Of a stretch of DNA of 64,000 nt, positions 45,470-57,172 are shown piece after piece. Every line of letters begins with the position of its first letter. The stretch's first letter is position 1. The stretch spans positions 796,001 through 860,000 of the forward strand of contig JABAKD010000017.1 of the NCBI GenBank assembly GCA_012845835.1, read 5' to 3'. A program made the translations under genes and the position numbers. The DNA comes from Undaria pinnatifida (lineage: Eukaryota; Sar; Phaeophyceae; Laminariales; Alariaceae). The notes beneath the pieces are model-generated. The model did no database searches and was not told the origin of the DNA. It saw nothing but the letters and a program-made list of their open reading frames with translations.

Positions 45470-45960
45470 CTTCTCACATCAACTCGTAGCAAGTCGGTGG
45501 TCACAGGACAAGCTCCAGTTGGAGCTGAGGAACTCCCCCAGGGAAAAAACACAAACAAACCAAAGGTGGTACGCGCACATATCACAGCCGACGCAATGCA
45601 TGTCTCCGCCAGGAACATATACAAAGTGAAATCGGGAGTCAGCCTACGATGTGCCAGGTCCTTACTGGTGCAGACGTCTCACTACGCGCGCCTGGAAAAA
45701 CCGTCTACCAGGTATACCACTTGCCACCCAAGAAAGGCTACCGCGTAGACTATATTCGACGTGGTACCTATCACTACGCATATGCACGTCAGACGCACGT
45801 CAATTGGAAAAAAAGAAACAACGAAAAAATAAGAAGAAAAAAGAAAGGAAAGGAAAGGAAAGCAAAGAAAAGGAAGCGAAAAAGGAAAGGAAAGAAAAGA
45901 AGACAAGAAAACAAAGAAAAGAAGACACGAAAACTAAAACAGAGAGAGTAAACGAAAAAA
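45470..45960 (-). repeat. S element, copy 2 (inverted)
   Basis: It is the reverse complement of the S family, from CTTCTCACATCAACTCG to CACGTCAATTGGAAAAAAAG, followed by an A/G-rich tract (about 45808-45960). With copy 1 it forms an inverted pair about 170 bases apart, bringing a polypyrimidine and a polypurine tract into mirror arrangement. Confidence 0.7.
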
Positions 45961-46189
45961 AAAGGCCCGAAAAGATATATTCCAACTTAACCCGTAACGA
46001 GTGAAGCGACAGAGAGAAGCGGCATTCTTGGATTTAAAAAATACTTCGTAGTAACAATTAAAAAATTTCTTGGATTAAAAAAAAGGACGATCTAAAGATC
46101 TACTACTGTCGCAAAAGTCTAGGGCGGCAGATGTTTTGTACGAGCTAGAGGGAGTAAACGAAATATATTTACCCTGGAAAGGTTCAACT

Positions 46190-46740
46190 CAATGAGACGT
46201 ACATACATACATGTGCACTTACTGCACTTCAATGAGACGTGACGAAGCACACACGTGCACTTACTGCACTTCAATGAGACATGTGACGAAGCAGCGTGTT
46301 GTTGTTCTCACATTTAATCATCGCCACCATACAATGCAGTCCTTGGTCGCAGGACAGGCTCCAATAACCCAGGTGTGGAAGAATTATCCCACTCCAGGGT
46401 TATTGGAGCCCGTCCTGCGACCACGGACTGCATTTTATCGTCTGAAAACAACAAAATGCGTGCTGACTGCAGTACTTCGTCGCATGTATCATGCAAGTGA
46501 AGTGAGTGATTCGTCTGAGCACACCTACATACCTACATACTAGGTATACCTCGTATGTATATATGTAGGTGTGTTCAGACGATAAAATGCAGTCCGTGGT
46601 CGCAGGACGGGCTCGAATAATTCTGGAGTGGGATAACCTAGTATGTAGGTATGTAGGTGTGCTCAGACGAATCACTCACTTCACTTGAATGAGACACGCG
46701 ACGAAGTACTGCAGTCAGCACGCATTTTGTTGGTTCCAGT
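46190..46740. repeat. Nested hairpin cluster
   Basis: At least two hairpins are packed together. The first has ~37-bp arms (46333-46370 and 46397-46434), near-complementary, containing TGGTCGCAGGAC and CTCCAATAACCC. The second has ~98-bp arms (about 46447-46546 and 46636-46733) containing GTGATTCGTCTGAGCACACC and its complement; its loop carries another copy of the first hairpin's arm (GCAGTCCGTGGTCGCAGG). A tandem ACTGCACTTCAATGAGAC motif lies at 46218-46281. No coding role. Confidence 0.75.
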
Positions 46741-46905
46741 CACTCTGGCGCTGAGGAATACGCCAGGAAAAAAACATAACCAAACGTGGTACACGCATAT
46801 ACCACAGCTGAACCATATACAACAACAAAGTGAAATCGGGAGTCAGCCTATGATGTGCCAGGTCCATACTGGTGCATACCTCTCACTACTCGCGCCTGGA
46901 AAAAC
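46730..46905 (-). repeat. S element, copy 3 (partial)
   Basis: It matches the S family from CAGTCACTCTGG to CGCGCCTGGAAAAACC, where it is cut and joined to the foldback arm that begins near 46905. Confidence 0.6.
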
Positions 46906-48198
46906 CTGGCCAAATACGGACCTTGCGGTCGCTTTCGAGAACCCTCCGCATCATCCATGTGATTTTCCAGTTCCGCTATATCAGCGGCTTCTTTAGCGTG
47001 TGAACACAGTGCTACATACCGCTTAACAGCCGCTATCAACCACGCCTGTTTGCACGACACATTATGAGGACTAAAGCCATTTCTTATGCAGTCGGATTAG
47101 TCAGTCGAAAACGGCCTTTTTCGACTGAAGCCCAAATCGGGCTTTCTTACGCGGTCGAAAAAGGCCTTTTTCGACTCAACTTTTTCGACTGAGGATTCCG
47201 ACTGGCAGATCCAGTCGAAAAACTCGACTTCTTCGATTGGATCCTCCAGTCGAAAAACTCAGTCGAAAAAGTATTACACGTGTTTTTTGAACCGGTCGCA
47301 TCGCTCATCCCACCACCAAACACACACCCACACGGCCACACGGCCACACATCCATACCAAGTACCACACTGCAGTATCATACAAGGCGCTGACGCTGGCT
47401 TGGCTATCCCAGCTGTTGCTTCTCGCAGCAAGTCAGCGTGGCGCATTCCTAGTTTTGCTCGCCAGCATGTATCACACGACGACAGCAGCGCGCGGTCTCG
47501 ATCCCATGCTGCCAACAACGGCTGCAGCTGCTGCAGCTTTGGCAGCTCTCGGCTGAGTGCAACTTCACGAACGTAGCTTTGGCGGCTTTCGGCAAAGCCC
47601 AAGCCACCAACTCGCTGGGACGAGGGTTTGCCGAGCCGTTGCTGGCAGAGAAAGCGCGAAGCACAGAGCTGCCAACCGATTCAACTGCTGTACAGCAGTA
47701 CTCCCTCACACCAACCGCCTCTAGGAAGAGCACAAAAACTATAAAATCGACTCGACTGACGATAAGAAGGACCAGAAGAATCCAGTCGAAAAGGGCCGTT
47801 TCGACTGGCGGAATCCGACTGCATAAGAAATGGCCTAAAGGATCCCATGAGTGGTGCACCACTTGAAGAAGGGTTACCGCCCAAAAGCAAGTGTCCAGGA
47901 CATGAAATACGCCCGTCAACGTCGTATGGAGTACACCGGTCAACGACATATTCACACCAACACAGGATCAGATTCATGCCTTTCCTAGAGCATTCAAGAC
48001 TGGAAAATAGAGCGGAAATTCTTCGATTGAACGAAATTGTCCATCGTGCAGGCCTCGAGGTTGAAATATTCAAGGGGTGCGGTGTCGTCCGCGAAGACCT
48101 TGTACATGAACGACGGCAGACAACACAAATCTAGGTGCACCAGCTATCACCCCAGCTACGACTACATTCCTGCTCTATGTACTTCGGCTGCCTCGTCC
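46905..48198 (+). repeat. Third copy of the inverted-duplication arm (interrupted)
   Basis: Outside a nested 759-bp element the stretch matches 7760-8280 in the same orientation and 50990-51510 inverted. Anchors are CATACCGCTTAACAGCCGCTAT, GGTTACCGCCCAAAAGCAAG and CCAGCTATCACCCCAGCTAC. With 49494-53085 it forms the two inverted arms of one long-TIR element. Confidence 0.7.
47076..47834. mobile_element. Nested inverted-repeat element, 759 bp, with CTAAA duplication
   Basis: The ends are GCCATTTCTTATGCAGTCGG and its complement. CTAAA lies directly outside on both sides (47071-47075 and 47835-47839). Insertion-free relatives at 7920-7945 and, inverted, 51335-51365 show the uninterrupted target. 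Subterminal regions are full of CAGTCGAAAA words in both orientations (at least six), resembling transposase-binding repeats. No transposase is visible, so it is non-autonomous; the superfamily is uncertain because a 5-bp duplication is not diagnostic. Confidence 0.75.
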
Positions 48199-49456
48199 TG
48201 CAAGTATAGTAACCTTCGTTCCCCTTGCCGCCTCGGTAAGTCATGCTGCGAAGCATGCCCTAGCAGGCTTGTAGCGAGTGGGGGGGTCTTTCTGGCGGGT
48301 GTAAGGCCGGACTCACCCTCAAGGAGTGATACCTTCTTGCTGCTGCGTGTGGCCGCGAGGCTTAGGCGTGGCGGTAGAGTTGGGTCGTACGTGGTGCGTT
48401 AGGCATGGTCACCTACGATTCGCGGGTCTTTATAGTCAGCAGCGGCGGAGCAGCAATGCTTAATCGGGATGCTCGTGCGCGGAGACAGGCGCCACCACGA
48501 GCCACGCTACGACGCAGTCTCGGTTTGCGTGGAGGGAACTGCGCCGGCAGGAGGCTGGATTCGACGACGGAGGAGGAGGGCGAATGGCCGTCGACGGGCG
48601 GGGAAGAGACGGATTGAACTCTCCCTCAACGAGAATTTTTGTTTTTTAGATCAGCACCGCAAGCTGCGTGAAGCATCTTGTTTTTTTTTGGGCGGGGGAG
48701 AAGGGGAATCGATTGGAATTGAGTGTGGACAAGAGAAAGTGCGAAGGAGCGGGCCGAGTGAGCTAAGGCGATGAGGCGGCCACGGAGAACCACAGCGGGA
48801 GGATGGCACACGGAGACCCACGACCGGCACGCACATCATCATCATGAGAGCAGCGATCGCCCTTTTTTTCAGGGTTATTTTTACGAGGCAGTAGTACAAC
48901 ATGTTACTTTCGTCACTGATTTTTGTTGAGTTTGTAGAAGAGTTGTAGACCCTTCATGGGGAGCGACCCGCCGCAAATTTCAATTTTCAGGCACGGGCGT
49001 CGTAGCTGCGCTGCAACCTGTCAAATAACTCGGGAAGGAGGGGCGATCATTGATACTTGTACAGTGGTTTTTGGTGCGATTGCTCTTGTTTCACAGCATG
49101 CCCGCGGGTCGTCACTCTGACAGCACTCCAGACAGCAGGCGCGTTCGTCTATACTCACGATTACCGTGCGGTTCGTACGGTGCAGGCAGCCCAACCGCTG
49201 TAGTTTGTAGCCGCGAGTTGGTTAGTTGTGGGAACGGGGGAACTCTACGCTGTAATTGAGTGGATACCCGCGGCCACGTGAGTTCAGTTTGCACATTGGA
49301 CCTTTTCACTTGAGCGCCTTCTTCCGTATAGTGCGTTTTAAGGCGGGAAAGCCTAGCATTTCCCGGACGAATTTTGATTTCATTTGATTTTTCGGATCTT
49401 CCTAGGGCTCCAGCACCTTTGTGTGACCACGGTGTATAACAAGAGTTAATGTGAAA

Positions 49457-49493
<37 letters not shown>
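48199..49493 (+). mobile_element. Inserted (AAC)n-tailed element, ~1.3 kb, with 53-bp flanking repeats
   Basis: The block ends with AGAGTTAATGTGAAAAAACAAC and about twelve AAC units (to 49493), the same 3' end as the S family. The 53 bases before it (48146-48198) and after it (49494-49546) are the same sequence with about five differences, consistent with a long target-site duplication. The body contains no recognisable reverse transcriptase; ORFs are short. A non-autonomous non-LTR retroelement is likeliest; joining of two repeat copies is the alternative. Confidence 0.55.
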
Positions 49494-49494
<1 letters not shown>

Positions 49495-52400
49495 TCGCCC
49501 CAGCTACGACTACATTTCTGCCTTATGTGCTTCGGCTGCCTCGTCCGAAGGTGCTAATCTGTGCTCTCGGTACAACAAGAAAATGTCCTTGGCATTTGGA
49601 AACGTAGGTACTTGTATATATAGCGGGGGCCTGTGGGCAACTTATGTGGTCTATACGTGGTACAGAGGGGCCATTGCCTTGCTTTTCTCTCTCTCGATAC
49701 TCTTTGGAGATCAGGAGAACAACAAATTGCAGGCATACCTCTTCCCCTCAGACTATTGGGCACAATACGACAATTCAGTACTCAGAAGGCATACCTTAGG
49801 CGTCACATTTGGAGTCAGCGGAGTCTCGGAGTAGAACAGGTGGACTTTTAGTGCTAAGTGCTAGAGGTGAGGGTGGAGTCAACATGGGTTTTGAGGCGTT
49901 CTCACAGGGGAGTTGGGGACGGAAGTTTTCAATCAAAATATTTCAAGGGTGTCGCAAATGGAAGGTTGCTGCAAGGGGCCTGCGCATAGCACTACAGCGC
50001 CGAAAGACCTTCAAAGACTGGAAGCTCGGCGGACATTCCAGCCCGAGGTGTGAATACGTCAGTGGTGTAGCAATACCTGTATCGGCCTTTTCTCTGAGTC
50101 AGCCCTTCGTACATTTTTCCTCAATCCCTATAGGCCGCTCTGTTGGTACGAGTCTTTTTGTACGGGCATGTAAACTAGCTCCGTGATGTCTAGATAAGGT
50201 TGCTGTGCTTCGTAAGCGTTGTAACGGCGACTTTATAGTCGGCACTTGAATCACGACTACGGGGGGGTAACTAACGACTGCGGGGGCTTTTAAGAGCCAT
50301 TCTCGGGCTCTTACAGAACACTGTCAGACGTCTCGGATAGTGTGGCGTACTCTCAGGTAGTATTGGTACTGTCGAGGTCTACCCCTGCTGTGCACTGTCA
50401 AAAAGCAACGATACTACTGCTGTGACCACTCCTCCCATGTCTTAACATGTAGTACCATGCATATCCAAACGCCAGAACTGTTGTCGATTGACCCCTACTG
50501 GAACCCCAATACGGTGGGACCAGGCTGCGCTACCTGCAGGCAAACAAAAAAATATTCTCCGTGCAGGCCGTTCGATAACAATCTTCTTACACACCTCGAA
50601 CCTTGCCTCCCATCAAAACACGTGCCTCCCATCAAAACACGTGGATAGTCATACATGTTGGCATTACGACAAGCTCGCTGTTGTCGACACCGCGAGGTTG
50701 AACACACGAGCACTACGTTTACGTGTTCGACTGCGAGACTCCATTGACTCCACAGGTCAAGGGTACCCACGCCTAAGGTATGCCTTCTGCGTACTGTTGT
50801 CGTGTTGTATTCAATAGTCTGTGGGGAGGAGTTCCACCTGCAGCTTGGCGTTCTCCTGACCTCCGAGAATTACCGAGAGAGAAGAAACCCAGGCACTGAC
50901 CCTTCTGTCCCACATACAACATAAGTTGCCCACGGCCTCCCGCCAAATATGCCCAACGTTTTCAAATGCAAAGAATATTTTACTTGTTGTACCGAGAGCA
51001 CAGACTGGCACCGTCGGAGGAGGCAGCCGAAGTGCATAGAGGCAGGAATGTAGTCGTAGCTGGGGTGATAGCTGGTGTATCAAAAATTGTCTTGTCTGCC
51101 GTCGTTTATGTACAAGGTCTTCGCGGACGACACCCCACCGCTAAAGCATCTCGACTTCATGGTCTGCACGATGGACGATTTCGTTCAATCGAGAAATTGC
51201 CGCTCAGTTTTCCGGTCTTGGTCGTTCGCGGAAAGGCATGGATCTGACGCTGTGTTGGTGTAAACATGACGTTGACGGGCGTATTTCGAATGCTTTGCTT
51301 TTGGGCGGTAACCCTTCTTCAAGTGGTGCACCTATCATGGGACCCTTTTTTCTTAATAATGTGCCGTGCAAACAGGCGTGATTGTTAGTGGCTGTTAAGC
51401 GGTAGGTACCACTTCGTCAACACGCTAAAGAAGCCGCTGATATAGCGATACTGAAAAATCACATGGAGGATGATGCAGAGGTTGCTCGAGAGCGACCGCA
51501 GGGTCCGTATTCAGCCAGGTTTTGAGCCGCGTTCAAAATACGTCGAGCTGAGGTCCACCTCTCGGCGCGATTCTCTTTGGCGTGCCTCAGTCTGCGCGCC
51601 CTTCCCGTCTCTGCCGTAGCCGGCCCCAGCGGATCTCGCTTTGTGTTGAGACTGCCACCGCGAAGTCACAATTTTTGAGGCCTACGGGTCATGATCTCGC
51701 CCGCGGTTCAGATCAGGCGAAATGAAAAACGCGCGCCGATCGATTCGGCTCCCTTCGGCAGGTGTTCGAAACGTCACGGGCCGGATCGGATGGGGTCAGG
51801 AGGTTGTTAAATATCGCGGGTCGGGCCTGGTGAATCTGGTGCGATACGAACCGCGAGGAGTGATCCAACCCTTGAAATACCCTGCAATTGTTTACGAATC
51901 AGTGTTCGAAATATTCAGTTAGTTGTACTTGTTGATCCACAAATGTCTCATCTGATAGTACGCTATTGTTCTTCAGTATTTCATCGCTTAGACACCTATA
52001 AGTTATGCTCACAAGTCCGCACGCAATCGAGCCTCGTAGTCAACACCCTTTTTCCTTTGCAGCACTATTGTTAAAATGTACTACAACTACCAACAACACC
52101 AACAAAGCTATCCACCCATATATCATACAACATGCATATGCTAGAGAAGTATTATAATAGTAGAAAGTTGAGTAAGAATGAGATATCTTAGATATTGCTC
52201 AAAATTCGCCGTCTAGAGTATAGACTAGATAACTACTGTTGGTGTACTCCTCATGTATGCCAAAACCGCCATTATTGCGAAAAAATGAATTACATGCTGC
52301 ATGTAACAGCCTGCAAAGATAAGGATCGACCCTAAATTCGTCGAACTCATAGCTGATGTCGTTAAAGTCATTTTATTAAAAATAAAAGAACGGAACCGCC

Positions 52401-53085
52401 TTCCGCAGGCGAAAAAACTTACCCACGTATTCTAATCATGTTATTCTACAAGTACCAACAGCCATGATAAAACCGTTCACACACAAACCATTATCCATGG
52501 ACATACTGGAGAATCAGCATAATAGTAGAAAATACCGTAAGAAACAGAGGCATTGCATGTTCAAAGCTACCTACTTCCGAAGTATGCCTAAACCCACCGT
52601 TGTTTAAAAACCTACCCGTGTATTATATATACCACAAGTACCAATAACCCTGACGAAACCATCCACCCACAAACCATCCGCCGTATGCATGCTACAGCAG
52701 TGTAGTAGAAAATACAATAAAAATAATATGTTGGATTTTGATCAAAATTCACCACCTTCAGTACACAAGTACCCTAATACCTGGTACTATTTTGATTACG
52801 AAGACCAAACCGGGACCCTACTACAACCTATTAAAACATCAATCAATCAGAGGTTACTACTCGTAGTACATCAAAGTGTTCAGATAATTATTGGTATGTT
52901 GATTGGTTATACATGATACGTAACATAATACAATGTGTTCTTTTATCAGGTTTTGATCTATGATCCTTACTAAAGACGGGCGATCGGTATAATGGTACGC
53001 AGTTTGCAAAGATGAGTGTCGACCCTCAATTCGCCGAAGCCAAAGCAGACGTCTTTACTTTTATTTTATAAAATACAAGAGCTCC
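49494..53085 (-). repeat. Right arm of the large inverted duplication (long-TIR element B)
   Basis: It is the reverse complement of 6210-11142 without the Mutator-like insertion. Internally, about 49494-49830 is inverted relative to about 50750-51080. The ORF at 51722-51922 is the mirror copy of 7354-7554 with about six differences in 66 residues, giving a feel for divergence. It ends beside the hairpin at 53086. No protein family was recognised. Confidence 0.7.
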
Positions 53086-53117
53086 GCATGGGCGCCGGCA
53101 TTCGCCGGCGCCCATGC
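53086..53117. repeat. Conserved terminal hairpin, copy 2
   Basis: A perfect 14-bp stem GCATGGGCGCCGGC with a 4-base loop ATTC. Read on the minus strand it is followed by GGAGCTCTTGTA, as in copy 1 at 3029-3060. Confidence 0.9.
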
Positions 53118-54157
53118 TTCGGGTAGGGCAGGGCAGCACTTCGACAACTTAAGGACCTGGTGTAGCTGTCCGATTTGGCATGCATTGAACTTTAAAGTAA
53201 TGCCAAGAGTTTAATACGAACATGGAATTATGAAAGTCATGATTTGACAGAAAAAAACGTGATATTATACAACAAAGAAGGCAAGGATAGGCGAAATACA
53301 CTATGTTAAATGCGCCGTCAAGTAAAAGTTGGCGTCTATCAAACAAAAATACCGAAAATAGTATTATTGAGAACCTGCGTCGCCTCTAGGCGAATCGAAA
53401 GAGGCCTTGGCATTAATGAGACTGCACTGCTGTCCCCGTGGCGATGGAGGTTCGAAGTCGACAGGATGCAACGTCAGTTTGCATCAAACGTCGACATGGG
53501 GCCATGTCAGCCGGCGAGGTTTTGGAAGAAGATTGCTTTGTTTGTTACGTGAAGGCTGTCGCGTTGATTGGTCTGCGTGGTTGCGGGCGAGGAGAAACAC
53601 GAAGAAGAGGAGGGCGATCTCTCGTTGAGGCGGCGTTGTCTAAGATAGGTGCGGGGGTGGCTTTGCTCGTACGGGAGGTTGGCGTAGCGCTTCTTCTCTG
53701 TTTTTTCTCGAGAAGGCGGGATATGTGTGTCTGCTATCGTTGCTTCGTGGGTGCTTTCACGTTGTCGAAATCGGACGCGTCCCCTCAATACATAATATCC
53801 GGAGTGTCTCTACCATGACGACTGCTGATGGTGCCGTGCGTATTTCCCCAGAGACTGACATATTATTACTGTTAGAAATAATCATACCTGGTATACCTTT
53901 CTTTGCAACATTTTTTTTTCTTCATCCCATTTATCATCCCCGCACCATTCTCGCGCTCCCTCCCAGTAGTAACTCAGATCCGGGGTCACATAGCGGGCCC
54001 TCCTCCTCCCTCCCCACTTCATCACGTGCCTTCATTTTTACCGCGAGGAGAATCGAGCATTTTCTTCCCTCGTCGACTCGCGTCGAATTGTACCTAGCAG
54101 GCTCTCAGCAGTTGATCTCTTTTTTTTATTGCATTTTTGCAAATTAAGTCATATTTC

Positions 54158-54237
54158 ATCGTGGTGGGTGTCGAACTCAAGGACAACCAAACGTTAGTAG
54201 TATTCGAGGGTAAAACCATTAGACCACCGGGGCGGCC
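54158..54237 (-). repeat. tRNA-derived sequence (SINE-like), copy in segment A
   Basis: On the minus strand GCCCCGGTGGTCTAATGG carries an A-box-like TGGTCTAATGG, and about 40 bases later GAGTTCGACACCC resembles a B box. The predicted arms do not pair into a clean cloverleaf. Copies lie at 60897-60986 and, diverged and inverted, near 2206-2280. Confidence 0.45.
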
Positions 54238-54794
54238 GGCTGACAATTGATTAACACAAAACAGGACCTTTGCATAGATATTACATTCCCTCCCCCATAT
54301 TGTATGATATTACGATGGTTGACGCGATATAGAATAAAGCGCCAAATACCTAGGTATCAGCCTACGCGGAGTTTTAGATATCATGAAGAACGAACGATCG
54401 CGACGGCAGAGCACGGCAAAGCATAGCGCTTCGCTCTGCTGAGCTAGCGCTGCACTGCGGTGCGCTGCTGAGCTGAGCCGCAGGGCACTGCACGGCGCTT
54501 CGTTGCTGTGAGCTATAGCGCTGCGATGGGGTGCTGGGCGGTGTGGAGCTGATGAGCCAAGCCCAGATCTCAGCCGATGAAGCTTCGCCAACTACAAAAC
54601 AAATGGTGGTAATCAAAGAAAAGCTAAAGCTGGACCGTTCCGCAACTAATGCACAGGCGGCTAATTAGCGGCAAATGGTATGAAGTTCAACTTACTAGAC
54701 AAAAACAAAGAAAAAATCGCGAAAAGGTTCAAAAATCGTGTTGGCAGAAAAACCAAATTTGCAGGAAGCAGCTGAAAGGTCAAGAAACAGGCAA

Positions 54795-55225
54795 TATTTC
54801 AGTTGTTGTCGTTCTCACATTAACTCGCACAATCCAGTCCGTGGTCACAGGACTGGTTCCAGTCACTCTGGAGCAGAGGAATACCCTAGGGAAAAACACA
54901 AACAACCCAAGGTGGTACACGCATAAATCACAGCTGACGCAATTCATGCCTCCACCAGAAACATATAAAAGTGAAATCGGGAGTCAGTATACGATGTGCC
55001 AGGTCCATACCGGTGCATACGTCTCATTACTCGCGCCTGGGAAAACCGACTATACCGCTTGCCACCCAAACGACTACCACGTATATATCACACGTAGTAT
55101 CTATCACTACGCATACGCACAACAGACGCAAGTCAATTGGAAAAAAGAAACAAAGAACAAAGAAGAGAAAGGAAAGGAAATGGGTGCATGGGGCCAAGAA
55201 AAAGAAAAAAAAAAAAAAAATGGGG
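54795..55225 (-). repeat. S element, copy 4
   Basis: From GTTGTTGTCGTTCTCACATT it runs through CCAGGTCCATACCGGTGCAT to CAAGTCAATTGGAAAAAAG and an A/G-rich tract. The 276-residue plus ORF across it is the reverse of the family's sense strand and is not a gene. Confidence 0.7.
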
Positions 55226-55429
55226 GGTCTACTGGCGAGGCTGCCACCAGAACGGGATGTCACATGTCACGTGGTCTTTCGACGGTCTACAGCAGTAGTA
55301 CTACGAACGACTTCCGATACACCCACCGAAGCACGGACTACCGGCCAATTACGCGATCGACAGCTGGCCGTGGTTGTCACGTGTCTCTGTGTTGGGGGCC
55401 CCTGCCCTGCCTCTTGTTGGCTCTTGAGA

Positions 55430-56340
55430 GTGATGCGTGTACGACTAAACTTGCCAACGGCACTCGCACTGCACTTTGAGCTATCTGCTGTGGTTCTGGT
55501 TGCTACTTGTTGCTGCATTATGTGCTAGGCGTTTCGCCCTTCGGCTACTGCTGCTTTACCTGCTGTTGTGTGTTTGCCAATGTCGTCAGTTGGCGTTCAT
55601 GCTCGTCGTACATACTGCTGTTCTCACCGAGTACCTGCGGGTTTCCTCGTACCTCAACCGTACGACGACGAGCTCAAAACAGAAGGGAGGTGACATGAAA
55701 TGGCATGGACAATGGCCACATAGAAGCGAGCACAGCGGGATAGTTCGCTGCGAATCAACCGCACTCGTTCATGCCTACAGCAGAGGCTGGCTGGAGTGTC
55801 AGCGGCCGTGCTAAAGCCAGGGCCAAAGGCCGAAGAGACGGCTCTACCTGCTTTGTTTTGTCTCGAAATTCTGTTATATATTGGACAGAGTGATGCGTGT
55901 ACGACTAAACTTGCCAACGGCACTCGCACTGCACTTTGAGCTATCTGCTGTAGTTCTGGTTGCTACGTGTTGCTGCATTATGTGCTAGACGTTTCGCCCT
56001 TCGGCTACTGCTGCTACACCTGCTGTTGTGTGCTTGCCAATGTCGTCAATTGGCGTTCATGCTCGTCGTACATACTGCTGTTCTCACCGAGTACGTACGG
56101 GTTTCCTCGTACCTCAACCGTACGACGACGAGCTCAAAACAGAAGGAAGGTGACATGAAATGGCATGGACAATGGCCACATAGAAGCGAGCACAGCGGGA
56201 TAGTTCGCTGCGAATCAACCGCATTCGTTCATGCCTACAGCAGAGGCTGGCTGGAGTGTCAGCGGCCGTGCTAAAGCCAGGGCCAAAGGCCGAAGAGACG
56301 GCTCTACCCTCTTTGTTTTGTCTCGAAATTCTATTACGTG
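55430..56340 (+). repeat. Two tandem ~460-bp units
   Basis: Each unit starts GAGTGATGCGTGTACGACTA and ends near GGCTCTACC.(G/T)CTTTGTTTTGTCTCG. Two further units lie at 62424-63347. All four share an open frame with 'RWRSCSSYILLFSPSTCGF'-like residues, but stops and alternative frames make it a poor gene candidate. Confidence 0.8.
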
Positions 56341-56507
56341 AAAGTATCATGATTTGGGAGTTATCTTGTCACGAAACGTCTTGCCGTCGGTAATTTGTGT
56401 CACGAAGTTGTTGGATATCGTCGGTAAGTTGTGTCACGTTTTAGGTGAACCCACACTAACAAATTGAATTTCCAGCTGGCAAAACGAGCAGAAACAAAAG
56501 CAATAAA

Positions 56508-56618
56508 ATGCCGAGCAAGAAACCAAACGAACTAGTAAAAAAGTACAGCAAAGAAACTAACGCTCGAGAGTATGCCACCGCAAAATTCCAAACATTATCA
56601 CGTACCGTTTGGAAATGA
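56508..56618 (+). CDS. Small conserved ORF of unknown function, copy A
   Basis: A 36-residue ORF beginning MPSKKPNELVKKYSKET, lysine-rich and hydrophilic, identical in the second segmental copy at 63509-63619. Overlapping longer ORFs (56572-56889) differ between copies by frameshift near their ends. It might be the N-terminus of a broken transposon protein; no family was recognised. Identity may reflect recent duplication rather than selection. Confidence 0.25.
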   Translation: MPSKKPNELVKKYSKETNAREYATAKFQTLSRTVWK

Positions 56619-56924
56619 TGCCAATTTTGTAAATCATTCAGGCGTTGCAGCCATTAAGATTCAACAATTTTTTCAGAATTCCTTCTCGACACTCGCTCGT
56701 CTCGCTCGGCGCCCGTCCGCGTTCACGTCGATGTGCGGAACGGACACGGCAGGGCGAGGGGCGTTGGAGCCGCCCCCCGAAGGCGGCGCTCGAACCAAGC
56801 CATCTCCGACCGAGAATTCCAGTTCCGCGAATCGCATACTTAGGCCGAGACAAAAAACTCCTACCAAAGTCCATGACACCAAGGAATGACTCGATATTCA
56901 AGGAATGATTTTATATATATTTAT

Positions 56925-57150
56925 GTTGGCGCTGGCACGAGAGCGGCGGAAGGCTCTGATTTAGACCTGATTATGAGTTGTCTTCGAGGTAACTTGAGCT
57001 GATGTCCACCTTTCGCCGCGCCGTTTCCTGCATGTGCATCGGCCTTCTTAATCCTCCTGACCCTGCCGGGGCTGGTATCGGTCGTGCTCGCTTCATGTCG
57101 TGGTGACCTACGCAAATATCACTTTCTGCAATTTTTTCCGTTCCGAAATA
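56925..57150 (-). repeat. R1 repeat, minus-strand copy 5
   Basis: It is the reverse complement of the R1 copy at 5970-6200: GTTGGCGCTGGCACGAGAG, TTGTCTTCGAGGTAACTTGA, TTAATCCTCCTGACCCTGCC, CATGTCGTGGTGACCTACGC. It ends at the foldback element beginning 57173. Confidence 0.6.
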
Positions 57151-57172
57151 AATACTTGTATAACTATTTAGA

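Larger units (their letters stand above)
53118..56920 (+). repeat. Segmental duplication, copy A
   Basis: It is repeated in direct orientation at 59153-63930 with few differences. In order it contains the hairpin-linked repeat, an unrecognised 700-bp stretch, the tRNA-like segment, a GCTGCG-rich low-complexity stretch (54395-54545), an S element, two 460-bp tandem units and a conserved small ORF. Open frames inside differ between the two copies by frameshifts (for example a T-run near 53701 against 59732), so I do not call them genes. Confidence 0.85.

Noticed and set aside
44774..45950. Phe/Ser-rich and Lys-rich ORFs
   Set aside because: Translations of simple polypyrimidine and polypurine tracts.
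54649..55479. 276-residue ORF on the plus strand
   Set aside because: It runs through an S element and its A/G-rich tract, is disrupted in the sister copy at 61390, and shows no domain.
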